Shown here piece by piece: positions 34,968-44,096 of a DNA stretch of 52,028 nucleotides. The translations under genes and the position numbers were made by a program. Position 1 is the first letter of the stretch, and each line of letters starts with the position of its first letter. Source of the stretch: an uncultured Oleiphilus sp. (GTDB taxonomy: Bacteria; Pseudomonadota; Gammaproteobacteria; Pseudomonadales; Oleiphilaceae). The stretch lies in contig CAJWBJ010000015.1 in the NCBI GenBank assembly GCA_913020495.1, positions 1 through 52,028 on the forward strand, written 5' to 3'. Under the pieces are notes generated by a model. The model searched no databases. It worked only from the letters and a program-made list of their open reading frames with translations, and was not told where the DNA came from.

Positions 34968-35990
34968 TCAGCCCTGAATATTCTCTCGATAGCTTTTTGG
35001 TGTTTCACCACTCCATCGTTTAAATGCTCGGCTAAAAGCGCTCAAATCACTAAATCCAAGTGAAAACGCAATCTCGCTTAATGAAAGATTAGTTTCCTTT
35101 AATTGTTCTTTAGCAGATGAAAAGCGAACCTCTTCTAACAAATCCTGAAATGAGACATCTTCTGCTTTTAATTTCCGATATAAAGTCTGGCGACTGGTAT
35201 TTAACTGTTCAGCGATATAATCAACATCTGTTTTGCCTGTGCTAATTGATTGTGTGATAAGCGTTTTTACTTTGTCAGAGTACGAGCGTCTGAGCAGCTT
35301 TTTAAGAATGTTATTCGCATATTGTAATGCGGCACTACCGACATAAGGGTTTCTTTGTTTAGGTGTAATTTTAAGATATTTACGTGGAAAGATAACTTGG
35401 CAGTAATTTTGGTTGAAGCGAATTGGGCAGTCGAACACCTTTTTATACGCATCGTGGTAGGTTGGTTGCGGGTGTTGGAAATCGACAGACTCCCATTTAA
35501 GGTTCTTATCAAAAACAGCTTTCCCTCTGTGAAGAAAAAGTGCCATTGTTCTTTCCATATCCGAGATGCAGTAATACTCTGGACTAAGGTGAATAAATCG
35601 TAAATAAGCGTATTGTTGGTCGGTTTCTAAAGTGAGTGAAATGGCTTCATTAACGATGGAAAATAAACGTATGTACTCATTTAAACCTTCACCCATATTC
35701 TGGCTATTAAATACGATATGTCCTACAAGTCCTATTTTAGATGTATTAATAATTTGACCGAGCTCTAAGCCCAGAGCAGGATTGTTAGTAATCGAGAGCG
35801 CTGTTTTCCAGAGTGTTTTATATTGGTCTAATGGGAGGCGACTGTCTTGTTGATCCAATGAGCTTAAATCAATGCCGGATATTGTAGATACTCGATTCTG
35901 GTTGAAACCATAGCTCTCCAAGAGTGTGACCAGAGCTAACACTGAAGAGCCGCCAATGCTGGGGAGGGAATTATTCAAGCATACCACCAT
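34968..35990 (-). CDS. AraC-family regulator with arabinose-binding-like (PF12625) domain
   Basis: About 340 residues from ATG 35990; a TTG at 36077 would add 29 residues but has no ribosome site. The N-terminal region (VLALVTLLESYGFNQNRVS, later RLPLDQYKTLWKTA and GLVGHIVFNSQNMGEGLN) matches the Arabinose_bd domain found in regulators of the OruR/ArgR/ToxR-like group. The C-terminal 100 residues form the double helix-turn-helix: VDYIAEQLNTSRQTLYRKLK and then LSEIAFSLGFSDLSAFSRAF followed by KRWSGETPKSYR. Divergent from the small gene at 36280 and the patatin gene, which it may control. The inducer is not known; relatives often respond to fatty-acid or amine-like ligands. Confidence 0.85.
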   Translation of the reverse strand: MVVCLNNSLPSIGGSSVLALVTLLESYGFNQNRVSTISGIDLSSLDQQDSRLPLDQYKTLWKTALSITNNPALGLELGQIINTSKIGLVGHIVFNSQNMGEGLNEYIRLFSIVNEAISLTLETDQQYAYLRFIHLSPEYYCISDMERTMALFLHRGKAVFDKNLKWESVDFQHPQPTYHDAYKKVFDCPIRFNQNYCQVIFPRKYLKITPKQRNPYVGSAALQYANNILKKLLRRSYSDKVKTLITQSISTGKTDVDYIAEQLNTSRQTLYRKLKAEDVSFQDLLEEVRFSSAKEQLKETNLSLSEIAFSLGFSDLSAFSRAFKRWSGETPKSYRENIQG

Positions 35991-36279
35991 TAGAGCAAGA
36001 GTTTGTACATGCTGCAGAGTGTCTGAATTCAAACGAAGACCAATGATCTGTTTTAATAAAGATCTCTCCCTTATCAATATTAGTGTGTCAGTATACTTAG
36101 AAGGCTAAATTACCGTAATGTAGATTAGGCCAATACATTTGGAGTTTCTAGCCAGATGTCGATTAATGTAAACAATATTGGCCGAAATTTCATAATATTA
36201 GTTTTGTACATTTCTTTATTTTGCAATTTACTCTATATAGTACCTCGACCAAATACTTCAAAATACTGAAGGAATTGGA

Positions 36280-36387
36280 ATGAGTGCTATATTTAAATAT
36301 GTAGGCGTAAGCGCTTTATATGCTCAAGCTTTCTATCTTGAGTCTTGGTTTAAAGCACCTCATCAGTCTGGTAAAAAAATTCAATGA
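36280..36387 (+). CDS. Small 35-residue protein upstream of patatin gene
   Basis: A short gene with a good ribosome site (AAGGAATTGGA directly before ATG 36280) encoding 35 residues, beginning MSAIFKYVGVSALYAQAFYL and continuing with a lysine-rich tail that ends in KKIQ. The first half is hydrophobic and aromatic (YVGVSALYAQAFYLESW) and could form an amphipathic or membrane helix. It ends 14 bases before the patatin start. Sequence-level evidence is the ribosome site, the close spacing and sensible composition; conservation could not be tested. It may be a regulatory or lipid-associated small protein. Confidence 0.45.
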   Translation: MSAIFKYVGVSALYAQAFYLESWFKAPHQSGKKIQ

Positions 36388-36401
36388 GTGGAGTCTAATA
36401 C

Positions 36402-37859
36402 TTGATATTCAGCAAGCTATTTAAAAAGAACACCATTATCGAAGATCGAATGTCTAATGCGACTAGTTATTCTAAATGGCATGCTGCCGCAACTGAATTT
36501 GATGATTTATCAGAAGCGAAGCAATGGAAACAAGTCGAGGGAACGAACCTCTATGATCATACCCAGATTCGTCACCGCTTAAATAATTTACGCTTACATC
36601 GGGCTAAAGGTGACAACCAGTGCTTGTTATTTGCTCTCAATGAAGGGCTTCATGGAAACATGGGAGGAATGGGAACCAATAACTTATATGGCATAGCGAA
36701 GCTTGGCACAAAGCAATTAATAGAAGACTATGTTGATGAAATCGTTATGTCACTTCAGCATATTGCAAGTTTGGATAATGAAGAAATAAGTGATACACAT
36801 AAGTTAGATTTTTTTCGCCGTGCGAGCGCATGTTTTGGCCGAACAGCTTTAATGCTAAGTGGTGGTGGTGCATTAGGGCATTTTCATGTAGGTGTTGTTA
36901 AAGCTTTGCTAGAACAGGATTTGTTGCCTGACGTAATTTCTGGTTCTAGCGCGGGGTCCATGGTAACCGCAATGTTTGGTACCCACACTAATCTTGAGCT
37001 GCATGAGCTGATAAAGCCAGCGAGACTGTTGTCAGAAGTAAAAAAAGAAAGAGGGTGGTTAGAGAAAGTTCTCTATGGGAGAAGCTCAAAGGCTGAAATA
37101 AGTGATTTTGAAGAGTTAGTACTAAACCGCTTAGTGCCTGATTTAACCTTTCAAGAAGCGTATGAACTCACCGGGCGTAAAATCAATATCACCATTGCAC
37201 CCGCTGAACTACATCAAACCTCACGGCTACTAAATGCAATCACTTCACCTAATGTTTATATACGTAAAGCCGTGTTAGCTTCTTGTGCTGTGCCAGGTGT
37301 GTATCCATCAGTGATGCTGGAAGCAAAAAATGTGGCAGGGGAGCGACAAGCTTATTTACCTACTCGACGTTGGGTAGATGGCTCTTTAAGTGATGACTTG
37401 CCGGCCAAGCGCCTCGCGAGACTTTACGGCGTAAATTATTATATTGCCAGTATGATCAACCCTATTGTTTTGTTCACTAAAGATGGGTGGGAGCATACGA
37501 GGGTTCCTTCATTAGTGCGTGAGTTGAGTCACCGGGCTGCTGCCAGGTCCTCAAGAGTTATTAGTGCATTTAGTAAGCGTTATACGCGCAATTGGACGAA
37601 GTTCAATGTCTGGAATAGCATGATCGCCTCCGTATTGAATCAAGAGTACAGTGCAAATATAAATGTGTACCCTAACTTTCATACTTTTGATTTTCGTAAA
37701 ATTTTAAGCCCTCTCACTGAGGTTGAATTGCTCGAACTTGTGAGGCAAGGGGAGTTAGCAACATGGGTTCAAATGGAGCGAATACGAAATAATACGAAGG
37801 TCAGTCGAACGATTGACCGAATTCTCTCAGAACTGGAAGCGCTTAATTTTGCCCATTAA
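36402..37859 (+). CDS. DUF3336 patatin-like phospholipase
   Basis: Protein of 485 residues from TTG 36402, preceded by GGAG about 9 bases away; an ATG at 36450 is the alternative start. The N-terminal DUF3336 helical region (about 20-140; SYSKWHAAATEFDDLSEAKQ and RHRLNNLRLHRAKGD) is the same as in lipases of the TGL/SDP1 type. The patatin core has the oxyanion loop GGGALG (154-159), nucleophile motif GSSAGS (Ser183) and catalytic Asp in WVDGSLSDDLP (about 327). All dyad residues are intact. Likely a cytoplasmic or membrane-associated triacylglycerol lipase or phospholipase. A terminator follows at 37882. Confidence 0.88.
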   Translation: MIFSKLFKKNTIIEDRMSNATSYSKWHAAATEFDDLSEAKQWKQVEGTNLYDHTQIRHRLNNLRLHRAKGDNQCLLFALNEGLHGNMGGMGTNNLYGIAKLGTKQLIEDYVDEIVMSLQHIASLDNEEISDTHKLDFFRRASACFGRTALMLSGGGALGHFHVGVVKALLEQDLLPDVISGSSAGSMVTAMFGTHTNLELHELIKPARLLSEVKKERGWLEKVLYGRSSKAEISDFEELVLNRLVPDLTFQEAYELTGRKINITIAPAELHQTSRLLNAITSPNVYIRKAVLASCAVPGVYPSVMLEAKNVAGERQAYLPTRRWVDGSLSDDLPAKRLARLYGVNYYIASMINPIVLFTKDGWEHTRVPSLVRELSHRAAARSSRVISAFSKRYTRNWTKFNVWNSMIASVLNQEYSANINVYPNFHTFDFRKILSPLTEVELLELVRQGELATWVQMERIRNNTKVSRTIDRILSELEALNFAH

Positions 37860-37881
37860 AAGAATATCTTGTTTCTTATTT

Positions 37882-37905
37882 GAACTCATATAAATGAGTT
37901 CTTTT
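37882..37905 (+). terminator. Intrinsic terminator after patatin gene
   Basis: GAACTCAT (37882-37889) and ATGAGTTC (37894-37901) form a perfect 8-base stem with a 4-base loop, followed by TTTT. It sits 20 bases after the stop codon. Confidence 0.7.
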
Positions 37906-37995
37906 AGAGTCTCTTGAAATTCAAAAAGGATTACTTCCTATACTTTTTTTTCTTCGTTATTATTATGCTTAATTCGAACTCAAAGGAAGCCTAAT

Positions 37996-38346
37996 ATGCG
38001 ACTTACTGTATTGTTTATCAGTTTTATTGTTACTCTGGCTGGGTGCGCTAGTGGTGGCAAGTCAGTGAGTAAAGCTAACGCTTCATTAAGTGGTCCAATG
38101 GGTGAACCTGTACGCGATATTTCAGCTTATGGCTTCGTGACTCAAGTTTCATTATTAGATCGCGTGATCGTTATCAAGCATGCTCCTATTCCGGAAATGA
38201 ACTGGCCACCTATGCTGATGAGTTTTAATGTTGTAGACAGTGTTGACTTAGAACACTTCAAACGAGGGAATAAAGTACAATTTACTCTTGAGGTGGACAA
38301 AGAGGACGATTATCGCATTAAGAATATTTCAACTAAGGCTAATTAG
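37996..38346 (+). CDS. CusF-like copper-binding lipoprotein
   Basis: Protein of 116 residues with lipobox LAGC (Cys17). Residues 45-112 are a CusF_Ec-type OB-fold. The metal site of CusF (His36, Trp44, Met47, Met49 in E. coli) is reproduced with the same spacing: His62, Trp70, Met73 and Met75 in KHAPIPEMNWPPMLM. In CusF these bind Cu(I)/Ag(I) through a cation-pi contact with the Trp. The protein is therefore likely to bind copper at the cell surface or in the periplasm, anchored by lipid rather than soluble as CusF is. No cusCBA or copA gene is nearby. Monocistronic by context. Confidence 0.8.
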   Translation: MRLTVLFISFIVTLAGCASGGKSVSKANASLSGPMGEPVRDISAYGFVTQVSLLDRVIVIKHAPIPEMNWPPMLMSFNVVDSVDLEHFKRGNKVQFTLEVDKEDDYRIKNISTKAN

Positions 38347-38475
38347 GCTAATCTGCAACTAAACATTACTTCTTAATTCCTATGATTATGTTTCATGCTA
38401 ATATCAAAAACTTATTTAGGGTGACCTTCAGTTATTCTCATACGGTTGATTTAAAAGGATGTATAGTCAAAGCGG

Positions 38476-39192
38476 ATGCCTAGTATTTATTCTTCTATTC
38501 CTGTTGATACATCATACGCGGTAGAAACCCCTGAAGGTGTTGAATTAGTTATTACGCCAGCAGGCCTTTGTCCTAGAGCTCTCGCATACCTCATTGATTT
38601 TGGTATACGTGCAGTTGTTCTGTTGTTAGTTAGTATCGCCTCATCGTTTATTGGATCGGTAGGAACAGGAATTACCCTTGTTTTATACTTTCTTGCTGAA
38701 TGGTTTTACCCGGTTTTTTTTGAGGTTTACAAAGAAGGCGCAACCCCTGGAAAGAAAGCAATGGGCCTCCTTGTTTTACATGACGATGGTACGCCACTAC
38801 GTTTTTCAACTTCAATGATTAGAAACTTGTTACGGGTGGTTGATTTCATGCCTTTCGGTTACTTTGCAGGCGTTCTTTCACTATCTTTAAATAAACAATA
38901 CAAACGTCTAGGTGATTTATCTGCAGGAACTGTTGTTGTTTATAGTCAAGAATTGGATCAAGATCTGGATAATTCCAACCCTAATTCTGTGCACTTCGTA
39001 TTACCTAAAGAAATTCAGTTATTGTCGCTTGAACACCAGAAAGCAGTGATAGAATTTGGTGAACGATCACAATCATTTTCTGATGCGAGGCAAATTGAGT
39101 TAGCTGGTATTGTTAGTTCATTGCTTAGTACTTCTGACCAAGAAGCACGTGAAACCCTTATCCAATCGGCTAATAAACTAATGGGGCGTTAA
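38476..39192 (+). CDS. RDD family membrane protein
   Basis: Protein of 238 residues. After a short beta-like N-terminus comes the RDD domain: PRALAYLIDFGIRAVVLLL (Arg and Asp of the family motif), an aromatic loop WFYPVFFEVYKEGATPGKKA with TPGKKAMGL, then RNLLRVVDFMPFGYFAG and LGDLSAGTVVV. This gives about three membrane helices; the C-terminal 70 residues are cytosolic. First gene of the six-gene operon with SpoIIM, DUF4129-like, DUF4350, MoxR and DUF58 genes. The family has no established enzymatic role, though some RDD proteins are proposed to move ions. The ribosome site is weak. Confidence 0.85.
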   Translation: MPSIYSSIPVDTSYAVETPEGVELVITPAGLCPRALAYLIDFGIRAVVLLLVSIASSFIGSVGTGITLVLYFLAEWFYPVFFEVYKEGATPGKKAMGLLVLHDDGTPLRFSTSMIRNLLRVVDFMPFGYFAGVLSLSLNKQYKRLGDLSAGTVVVYSQELDQDLDNSNPNSVHFVLPKEIQLLSLEHQKAVIEFGERSQSFSDARQIELAGIVSSLLSTSDQEARETLIQSANKLMGR

Positions 39193-39214
39193 AGATGGTT
39201 GGGACAAAACACGT

Positions 39215-40207
39215 ATGAAGCAAGAGAAGTTTGAATCTAACTATCAATCATTCTGGAGCGAGTTTGAATCACTGGTTTCTGACTTGGATGGCAAAAAAAA
39301 CCTCAGTTATGCTAAACAATCTGAAATTGCTATTGGGGACTTTTCTTCTGCATATAGGCGCGTATGTAACCATCTTTCTATAGCTAAAAAACGTAGATAC
39401 AGTGCGCGTTTAATTAACCGGTTAAATTACATGGTATTGAAGGGGCATCAGCATTTATACCATAGAAAAACATCCTTCATATATCAATCGATACAGTTTA
39501 TCTTGGCAGAATTTCCGTGTTGTTTGCGTCGAAATTCAGCTGCCTTTTGGACAGCTACAAGTTTTTTTTATCTGCCAGCTATTGTTATGTTTGGTTTGGT
39601 GCTTTTACATCCTGAGATTATATATAGCGTTATGTCTCCAATGCAGATAGCCGATTTCGAAACGATGTACAATCCATCACTCGATAAAATTGGCAGGGAG
39701 AGACAATCGGATACCGACTTGGCAATGTTTGGATATTATATTTATAACAATATTGGTATCGCCTTCCAAACATTTGCTTCTGGTCTATTGTTGGCCGTAG
39801 GTTCATTATTCTATCTTGTTTACAATGGCGTTTTGATCGGTAGTCTTTCAGCGCATATTGTTGCAATTAATTATGAGGTGACATTTTTCCCATTTATTGT
39901 CGGACATGGATCGTTTGAGTTAACTGCAATTACCATTGCGGGTGCGGCGGGAATTAAATTGGGGGTTGCAGTTTTATACCCACAAAACCTTTCCCGAATT
40001 GCATCATTACAACAAGCTTCTGAAGAAAGTATTAAGCTAATAATCGGTGCCGCAATAATGTTGCTTTTTGCAGCATTCATTGAGGCCTACTGGTCTTCAA
40101 TTACAACAATTGCCCCTATTGTTAAGTATAGTGTCGGTGCCGCGCTATGGGTCTTGGTTTTCGTCTATTTATCTTTTTCTGGAAGAGGTAGTCGATTTGA
40201 ATCTTGA
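39215..40207 (+). CDS. SpoIIM (stage II sporulation protein M) family membrane protein
   Basis: Protein of 330 residues with five to six membrane segments (from about residue 105: FYLPAIVMFGLVLL; then FQTFASGLLLAVGSLFYLV; NGVLIGSLSAHI; GHGSFELTAITIAGAAGIKLG; and two more at the C-terminus). The VGHGSFELTAITIAGAAGI stretch is the signature of the DUF95/SpoIIM family, here in a non-sporulating bacterium as part of the MoxR operon. The N-terminal 100 residues are cytosolic and helical. In Bacillus SpoIIM works with SpoIIP and SpoIID at the septum; no such partners are seen here. Confidence 0.85.
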   Translation: MKQEKFESNYQSFWSEFESLVSDLDGKKNLSYAKQSEIAIGDFSSAYRRVCNHLSIAKKRRYSARLINRLNYMVLKGHQHLYHRKTSFIYQSIQFILAEFPCCLRRNSAAFWTATSFFYLPAIVMFGLVLLHPEIIYSVMSPMQIADFETMYNPSLDKIGRERQSDTDLAMFGYYIYNNIGIAFQTFASGLLLAVGSLFYLVYNGVLIGSLSAHIVAINYEVTFFPFIVGHGSFELTAITIAGAAGIKLGVAVLYPQNLSRIASLQQASEESIKLIIGAAIMLLFAAFIEAYWSSITTIAPIVKYSVGAALWVLVFVYLSFSGRGSRFES

Positions 40208-41765
40208 CCGTTTGGTTTTTGTCCCCCGAAATAGAAAAAAATGGGAAGCCGCCGACCTAGGATTTCGATTGGTGCCCATGTTTTGGCAATCAATGCTTTT
40301 CAGTTGGTTCATTGTTAGTTTACCAGTCTTTTTAGTATTTTCTCTTATAGAGCCGCTTTCTTACTATGCAACGTTAGTTCTTTGGTGGTTAAAGCCAGTA
40401 TTTGAACGCACACAGCTGTATGTTTTAAGCTTTGGTATTTTTGGTAGTGCACCGACATGGAAAGAAACCATCAAGGCTTTTCCAAAGTACGCTTTCCAAC
40501 AAATTTTCCCCTCTCTGTTATGGCGACGATTCAGCTTCACTCGGTCCTTAGATTTACCTGTTCTTCAGTTAGAAAAATTACGTGGAGAACAACGAAAAAA
40601 ACGCTTGGTCATTTTACACCAACAGACAGGTAACCCTGCTAGCTGGTTGACGATCATCATGGTGAATGTTGAGGCTATTCTCATGGTTGGCGCTTTTCTC
40701 GTTGTTATGATGTTTATTCCACATTCAATTGACCTTTCATGGCTTAATTTGCTTGAAGATCATATTTGGCTAGGTAACTTAATATATTACGTTTGTATTT
40801 TATTAGTTGCTCCATTTTATGTCGCTAGTGGCTTTATGCTATATATTAATCGCCGTATTGAGTTAGAAGGGTGGGATATTGAACTAAGTTTTAAGGAAAT
40901 ATCACGGCTACATGAAAAGCCTGTTAACTTTTCAGCTGGTACGGCAAAAATTCATTCTATAGCGTTCTTGTTCGTTTCTTTATTTGTTCTGCTATTTATG
41001 CCACAGAATGACTTGTTTGCGCAGCCCAAATTTGATGAGAATAACGTATGTTCGAGTGACGCATGCATACAGTTTGAAGCCGTTAAGAGAGCAGAGCACG
41101 ATATTCTAGAGGTATTCGAGCATCAAGATTTTCATCAAATAGAGACGATTCAGATCCCAAAGTGGTTAGATAATTGGAGTTTTGAAAAAGACGAAGAAAC
41201 AAAAGAAGAGTCTAAGCTAGATATTCCACCGTTTTTAGTAAACTTCCTTATGTATATTGCTTCTAGTATCGAGGTGATTATTTGGGTAATAGCCATTTCA
41301 ATTGTCGTATTTTTAATCTTTCGTTACCGATCTTTACTTGCTCAATTTGTTGATTTTACAAAAAAAGGGAAGCCCAAGAGTTTTGAAGTCCCCAAAACCC
41401 TGTTTGGACTGGATGTACGGCAGGGGCAGCTACCCAATGATATTGAAGCAGAATGTAACAAGTTTATTGAAAAGGGTGATTATCGAGAATGCTTGAGCTT
41501 GCTTTACCGGGCTACGATAACAAATTTGTTAAATCAGCACCGCGTTCCTTTTAACTCTTCAAATACAGAATTGGAGTGTTTAGCTATTTCACAAGCTCAT
41601 AGCTCTGATCGTGTTTATAAATACTTCTCATCTGTGACCTTATCATGGCGAAAGCTAGCTTATGGTCATATTCCACCGACACGCGCTATCGTTGAGGAAC
41701 TCTGTCGTGACTGGAATATTGTATTAGACTCCGCAAATAACAAGGGAGGAGAAACTAGTGAGTAA
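40197..41765 (+). CDS. Membrane protein with C-terminal DUF4129-like domain
   Basis: About 522 residues if translation starts at TTG 40197, which has GGAAGAGG 8 bases upstream and overlaps the SpoIIM gene by 11 bases; upstream in-frame starts would extend further into that gene. Several membrane segments at about 30-75, 175-240 and 265-285, one near 365-385, and a cytosolic C-terminus containing RECLSLLYRATITNLLNQHR (the DUF4129 helix pattern) and a final RAIVEELCRDWN. DUF4129 domains are common at the C-terminus of transglutaminase-like proteins in MoxR operons; no transglutaminase triad is seen here. Probably an inner-membrane component of the complex. Confidence 0.7.
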   Translation: MNLDRLVFVPRNRKKWEAADLGFRLVPMFWQSMLFSWFIVSLPVFLVFSLIEPLSYYATLVLWWLKPVFERTQLYVLSFGIFGSAPTWKETIKAFPKYAFQQIFPSLLWRRFSFTRSLDLPVLQLEKLRGEQRKKRLVILHQQTGNPASWLTIIMVNVEAILMVGAFLVVMMFIPHSIDLSWLNLLEDHIWLGNLIYYVCILLVAPFYVASGFMLYINRRIELEGWDIELSFKEISRLHEKPVNFSAGTAKIHSIAFLFVSLFVLLFMPQNDLFAQPKFDENNVCSSDACIQFEAVKRAEHDILEVFEHQDFHQIETIQIPKWLDNWSFEKDEETKEESKLDIPPFLVNFLMYIASSIEVIIWVIAISIVVFLIFRYRSLLAQFVDFTKKGKPKSFEVPKTLFGLDVRQGQLPNDIEAECNKFIEKGDYRECLSLLYRATITNLLNQHRVPFNSSNTELECLAISQAHSSDRVYKYFSSVTLSWRKLAYGHIPPTRAIVEELCRDWNIVLDSANNKGGETSE

Positions 41766-43116
41766 GGCAAGGCGTATAGCTCTTATCGCTTTTCTCTGTT
41801 TATCTATAATAGGGATCATTTTAGTATATTTTAAACTTGAGTGGGTCGAGAAAAAGACTGATTTAGGTCCTGTAATTGAGGTTCAGCAGCAAGACTATCT
41901 TGCCGCACAGCGGTTTCTAAAACTCATAGCTAAATCTTTGTATATTGAGCAAGGCTATACGAGTCTTGATACACTTTCTTCTAGTGATAACCTTAGTCAA
42001 AAAGACCCTATCCAAGAGGGCAGCGGTTATGAAAATACTAGGACTCTGCCATCTTCAAATGATTTGATCGTTATTCCGGATGGTTATGGTGCATTGTCTG
42101 AACTTCGCTCGAATAAATTGTTGGATTGGGTGAGTGCTGGAGGCAGTCTCATCGTGACGGCTAGTAACCCCTATTTATCATCGATCGACCAAAGACCAGA
42201 TTTTATTTTCGAAAATTTTGGTGTATTTCCTGTTAATGGTGAAAAATTAGAAGTTGAAGGGGAGATTGATGACAAAAAGAAGAAAGGTCTTGTTTCTTCA
42301 GACGTACATCTCACAGAGTCACCTGAAAACCAATTAGAAGAGGGCAGTTATGAGCGTTGGAATCCACAACAAAATTGTCGTTATTTAGAAGATACCCTGT
42401 CTTTAACCGTTTATGGTGAGGTCAATTTATCTATTGGACTCAATGCTGGTAATGCCTTGAATTTTGAGGAAGGTAAGGAGGATGATTTTTTCTTCTGGTC
42501 TTCAAATCAGCGCGGTATTCAGATAATTCAAGCCTATTATGGTGAGGGCATGGTCACTTTCTTGTCAGGTACGAATGCCTGGAAAAATGATTATATAGCG
42601 TGTCTTGATAACGCCTATTTTTTACGGTTTTTGACTGGTAGTACCGAGCAAGTATGGTTTTTAGTGAATCAAGACAACCCTTCTTTGATTTCATTAGCCT
42701 GGAATAATTTTCCATACTTTATCGTCGTTTTATTTATTTTTATTGTTTTGCTGGTGTGGCATTTCGGACAACGTTTCGGGACCATCAAGCCTCAAAAGCC
42801 ACTTAACCGAAGACAAATTCTTGAACATATTGACGCGAGTTCTTTGTTTCTTTGGCGTCACAAGACATCCCGTTGGCTGTTGGTAGAAACAGTACAGCAA
42901 AGTATAAGAAAAAAAATGAAATTGCGTAATGCAAACTTCGATGCCAAAACAATAGCGCAACAATTTGAAATGATTGCACAGAGCGCACAATTACCTATCG
43001 ATGAGATTAAGGTGTCGATGGTTGAGCTGACTGACAAACTTAAGTCACAAGCACTAACAGAACAAAATTTTATTGTATTAATGAAATCATTAAAGCGTAT
43101 TGAGGGTAAATTATGA
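41758..43116 (+). CDS. DUF4350 domain membrane protein
   Basis: Protein of 452 residues from GTG 41758, with GGGAGG about 7 bases upstream, overlapping the previous gene by 8 bases. N-terminal membrane helix about 7-26, then a DUF4350-type extracytoplasmic domain (GYGALSELRSNKLLDWVSAG then GSLIVTASNP, a GATase-like fold without catalytic Cys-His pair), membrane helix about 315-340 and a cytosolic tail. The tail contains HKTSRWLLVETVQQSIRKKM, typical for this family. Paired with MoxR and DUF58 by ATGA overlaps. The family is thought to be a periplasmic partner of MoxR chaperone systems; no substrate is known. Confidence 0.85.
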   Translation: MSKARRIALIAFLCLSIIGIILVYFKLEWVEKKTDLGPVIEVQQQDYLAAQRFLKLIAKSLYIEQGYTSLDTLSSSDNLSQKDPIQEGSGYENTRTLPSSNDLIVIPDGYGALSELRSNKLLDWVSAGGSLIVTASNPYLSSIDQRPDFIFENFGVFPVNGEKLEVEGEIDDKKKKGLVSSDVHLTESPENQLEEGSYERWNPQQNCRYLEDTLSLTVYGEVNLSIGLNAGNALNFEEGKEDDFFFWSSNQRGIQIIQAYYGEGMVTFLSGTNAWKNDYIACLDNAYFLRFLTGSTEQVWFLVNQDNPSLISLAWNNFPYFIVVLFIFIVLLVWHFGQRFGTIKPQKPLNRRQILEHIDASSLFLWRHKTSRWLLVETVQQSIRKKMKLRNANFDAKTIAQQFEMIAQSAQLPIDEIKVSMVELTDKLKSQALTEQNFIVLMKSLKRIEGKL

Positions 43117-44096
43117 ATGCAGAGCCAGAATTGTCCAAGCAATTGTCAGATGGACATGCACTGATTGTTCAGATTAAATCTGAACTACAGAAGGTGCTGA
43201 TAGGGCAAGAGCAAGTTATTGAACAAACACTGGTTGCGCTTCTTGCAAGTGGCCATGTATTGATAGAAGGGGTACCAGGACTAGGTAAAACCCTCCTGGT
43301 AAGAGCGCTTTCTCAATTATTTGGCGGGCAATTTGGCCGTATTCAATTCACGCCTGATCTAATGCCGAGTGATATTACAGGGCACTCAATGTTTGATATG
43401 GATGCAAAAAAGTTTGTCGTTAGGAAAGGCCCTGTATTCACGAACTTATTACTTGCAGATGAAATAAATAGAGCACCTGCTAAAACGCAAGCAGCGCTAT
43501 TGGAAGTCATGGAAGAACAACGCGTTACCATAGATGGCAATAGCTATAATGTTGATAAGCCCTTTATGGTACTAGCGACTCAAAACCCTATCGAGCAGGA
43601 GGGAACCTATCCTTTACCTGAAGCCGAAATTGATCGATTTATGCTCAAAGTTTTTATTTCTTATCCAGACATTGAAAATGAAATTTTACTCGTTAAAAAC
43701 CTTAGCCTTGCTGATCAGTCAAACAAGAAATATCTGGAAGACGTAAAACAAGTGCTAAGTGCTGAGCAACTTGTTTCTCTTCGTCAGTTAGCAGACCATA
43801 TAGTGTGTGATGAACAAGTCCTTAATTACGCCGTTCGTATTGTGCGAGCAACCAGAGATTGGCCCGGCTTGATTAAGGGGGCAGGTCCAAGAGGAAGTAT
43901 TAGCCTAGTGAAAGCCGCTAAGGCTCGCGCTTTGATTTTTGGTGAAAGCTATATCACGCCAGATGATATTAAAGAGGTTGTGCGTCCAGTTTTAAGGCAC
44001 CGTATTTTAATGAACGCAGACCGTGAAATCGAAGGAGCAAGTGCGGACCAAATCCTTTCAGAAATTTTGCATGAAATTGAAGCGCCTCGTCAATGA
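43113..44096 (+). CDS. MoxR-family AAA+ ATPase
   Basis: Protein of 327 residues. Walker A GVPGLGKT at 53-60, the MoxR-type FTPDLMPSDITGH motif, Walker B LLLADEINR (about 111-119), sensor-1 region MVLATQNPIEQEGTYPLPEA and arginine finger near EAEIDRFMLK. C-terminal lid with GPRGSISLVKAAKA. MoxR ATPases act as cytosolic chaperones that load or mature partner proteins with von Willebrand or DUF58 domains; here the DUF58 gene starts within the stop codon. ATPase residues are all intact. Confidence 0.95.
   Translation: MNAEPELSKQLSDGHALIVQIKSELQKVLIGQEQVIEQTLVALLASGHVLIEGVPGLGKTLLVRALSQLFGGQFGRIQFTPDLMPSDITGHSMFDMDAKKFVVRKGPVFTNLLLADEINRAPAKTQAALLEVMEEQRVTIDGNSYNVDKPFMVLATQNPIEQEGTYPLPEAEIDRFMLKVFISYPDIENEILLVKNLSLADQSNKKYLEDVKQVLSAEQLVSLRQLADHIVCDEQVLNYAVRIVRATRDWPGLIKGAGPRGSISLVKAAKARALIFGESYITPDDIKEVVRPVLRHRILMNADREIEGASADQILSEILHEIEAPRQ

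Noticed and set aside
39215-40207. Sporulation function for SpoIIM
   Set aside because: It lies in a MoxR/DUF58 operon typical of non-sporulating proteobacteria, with no other sporulation genes nearby.
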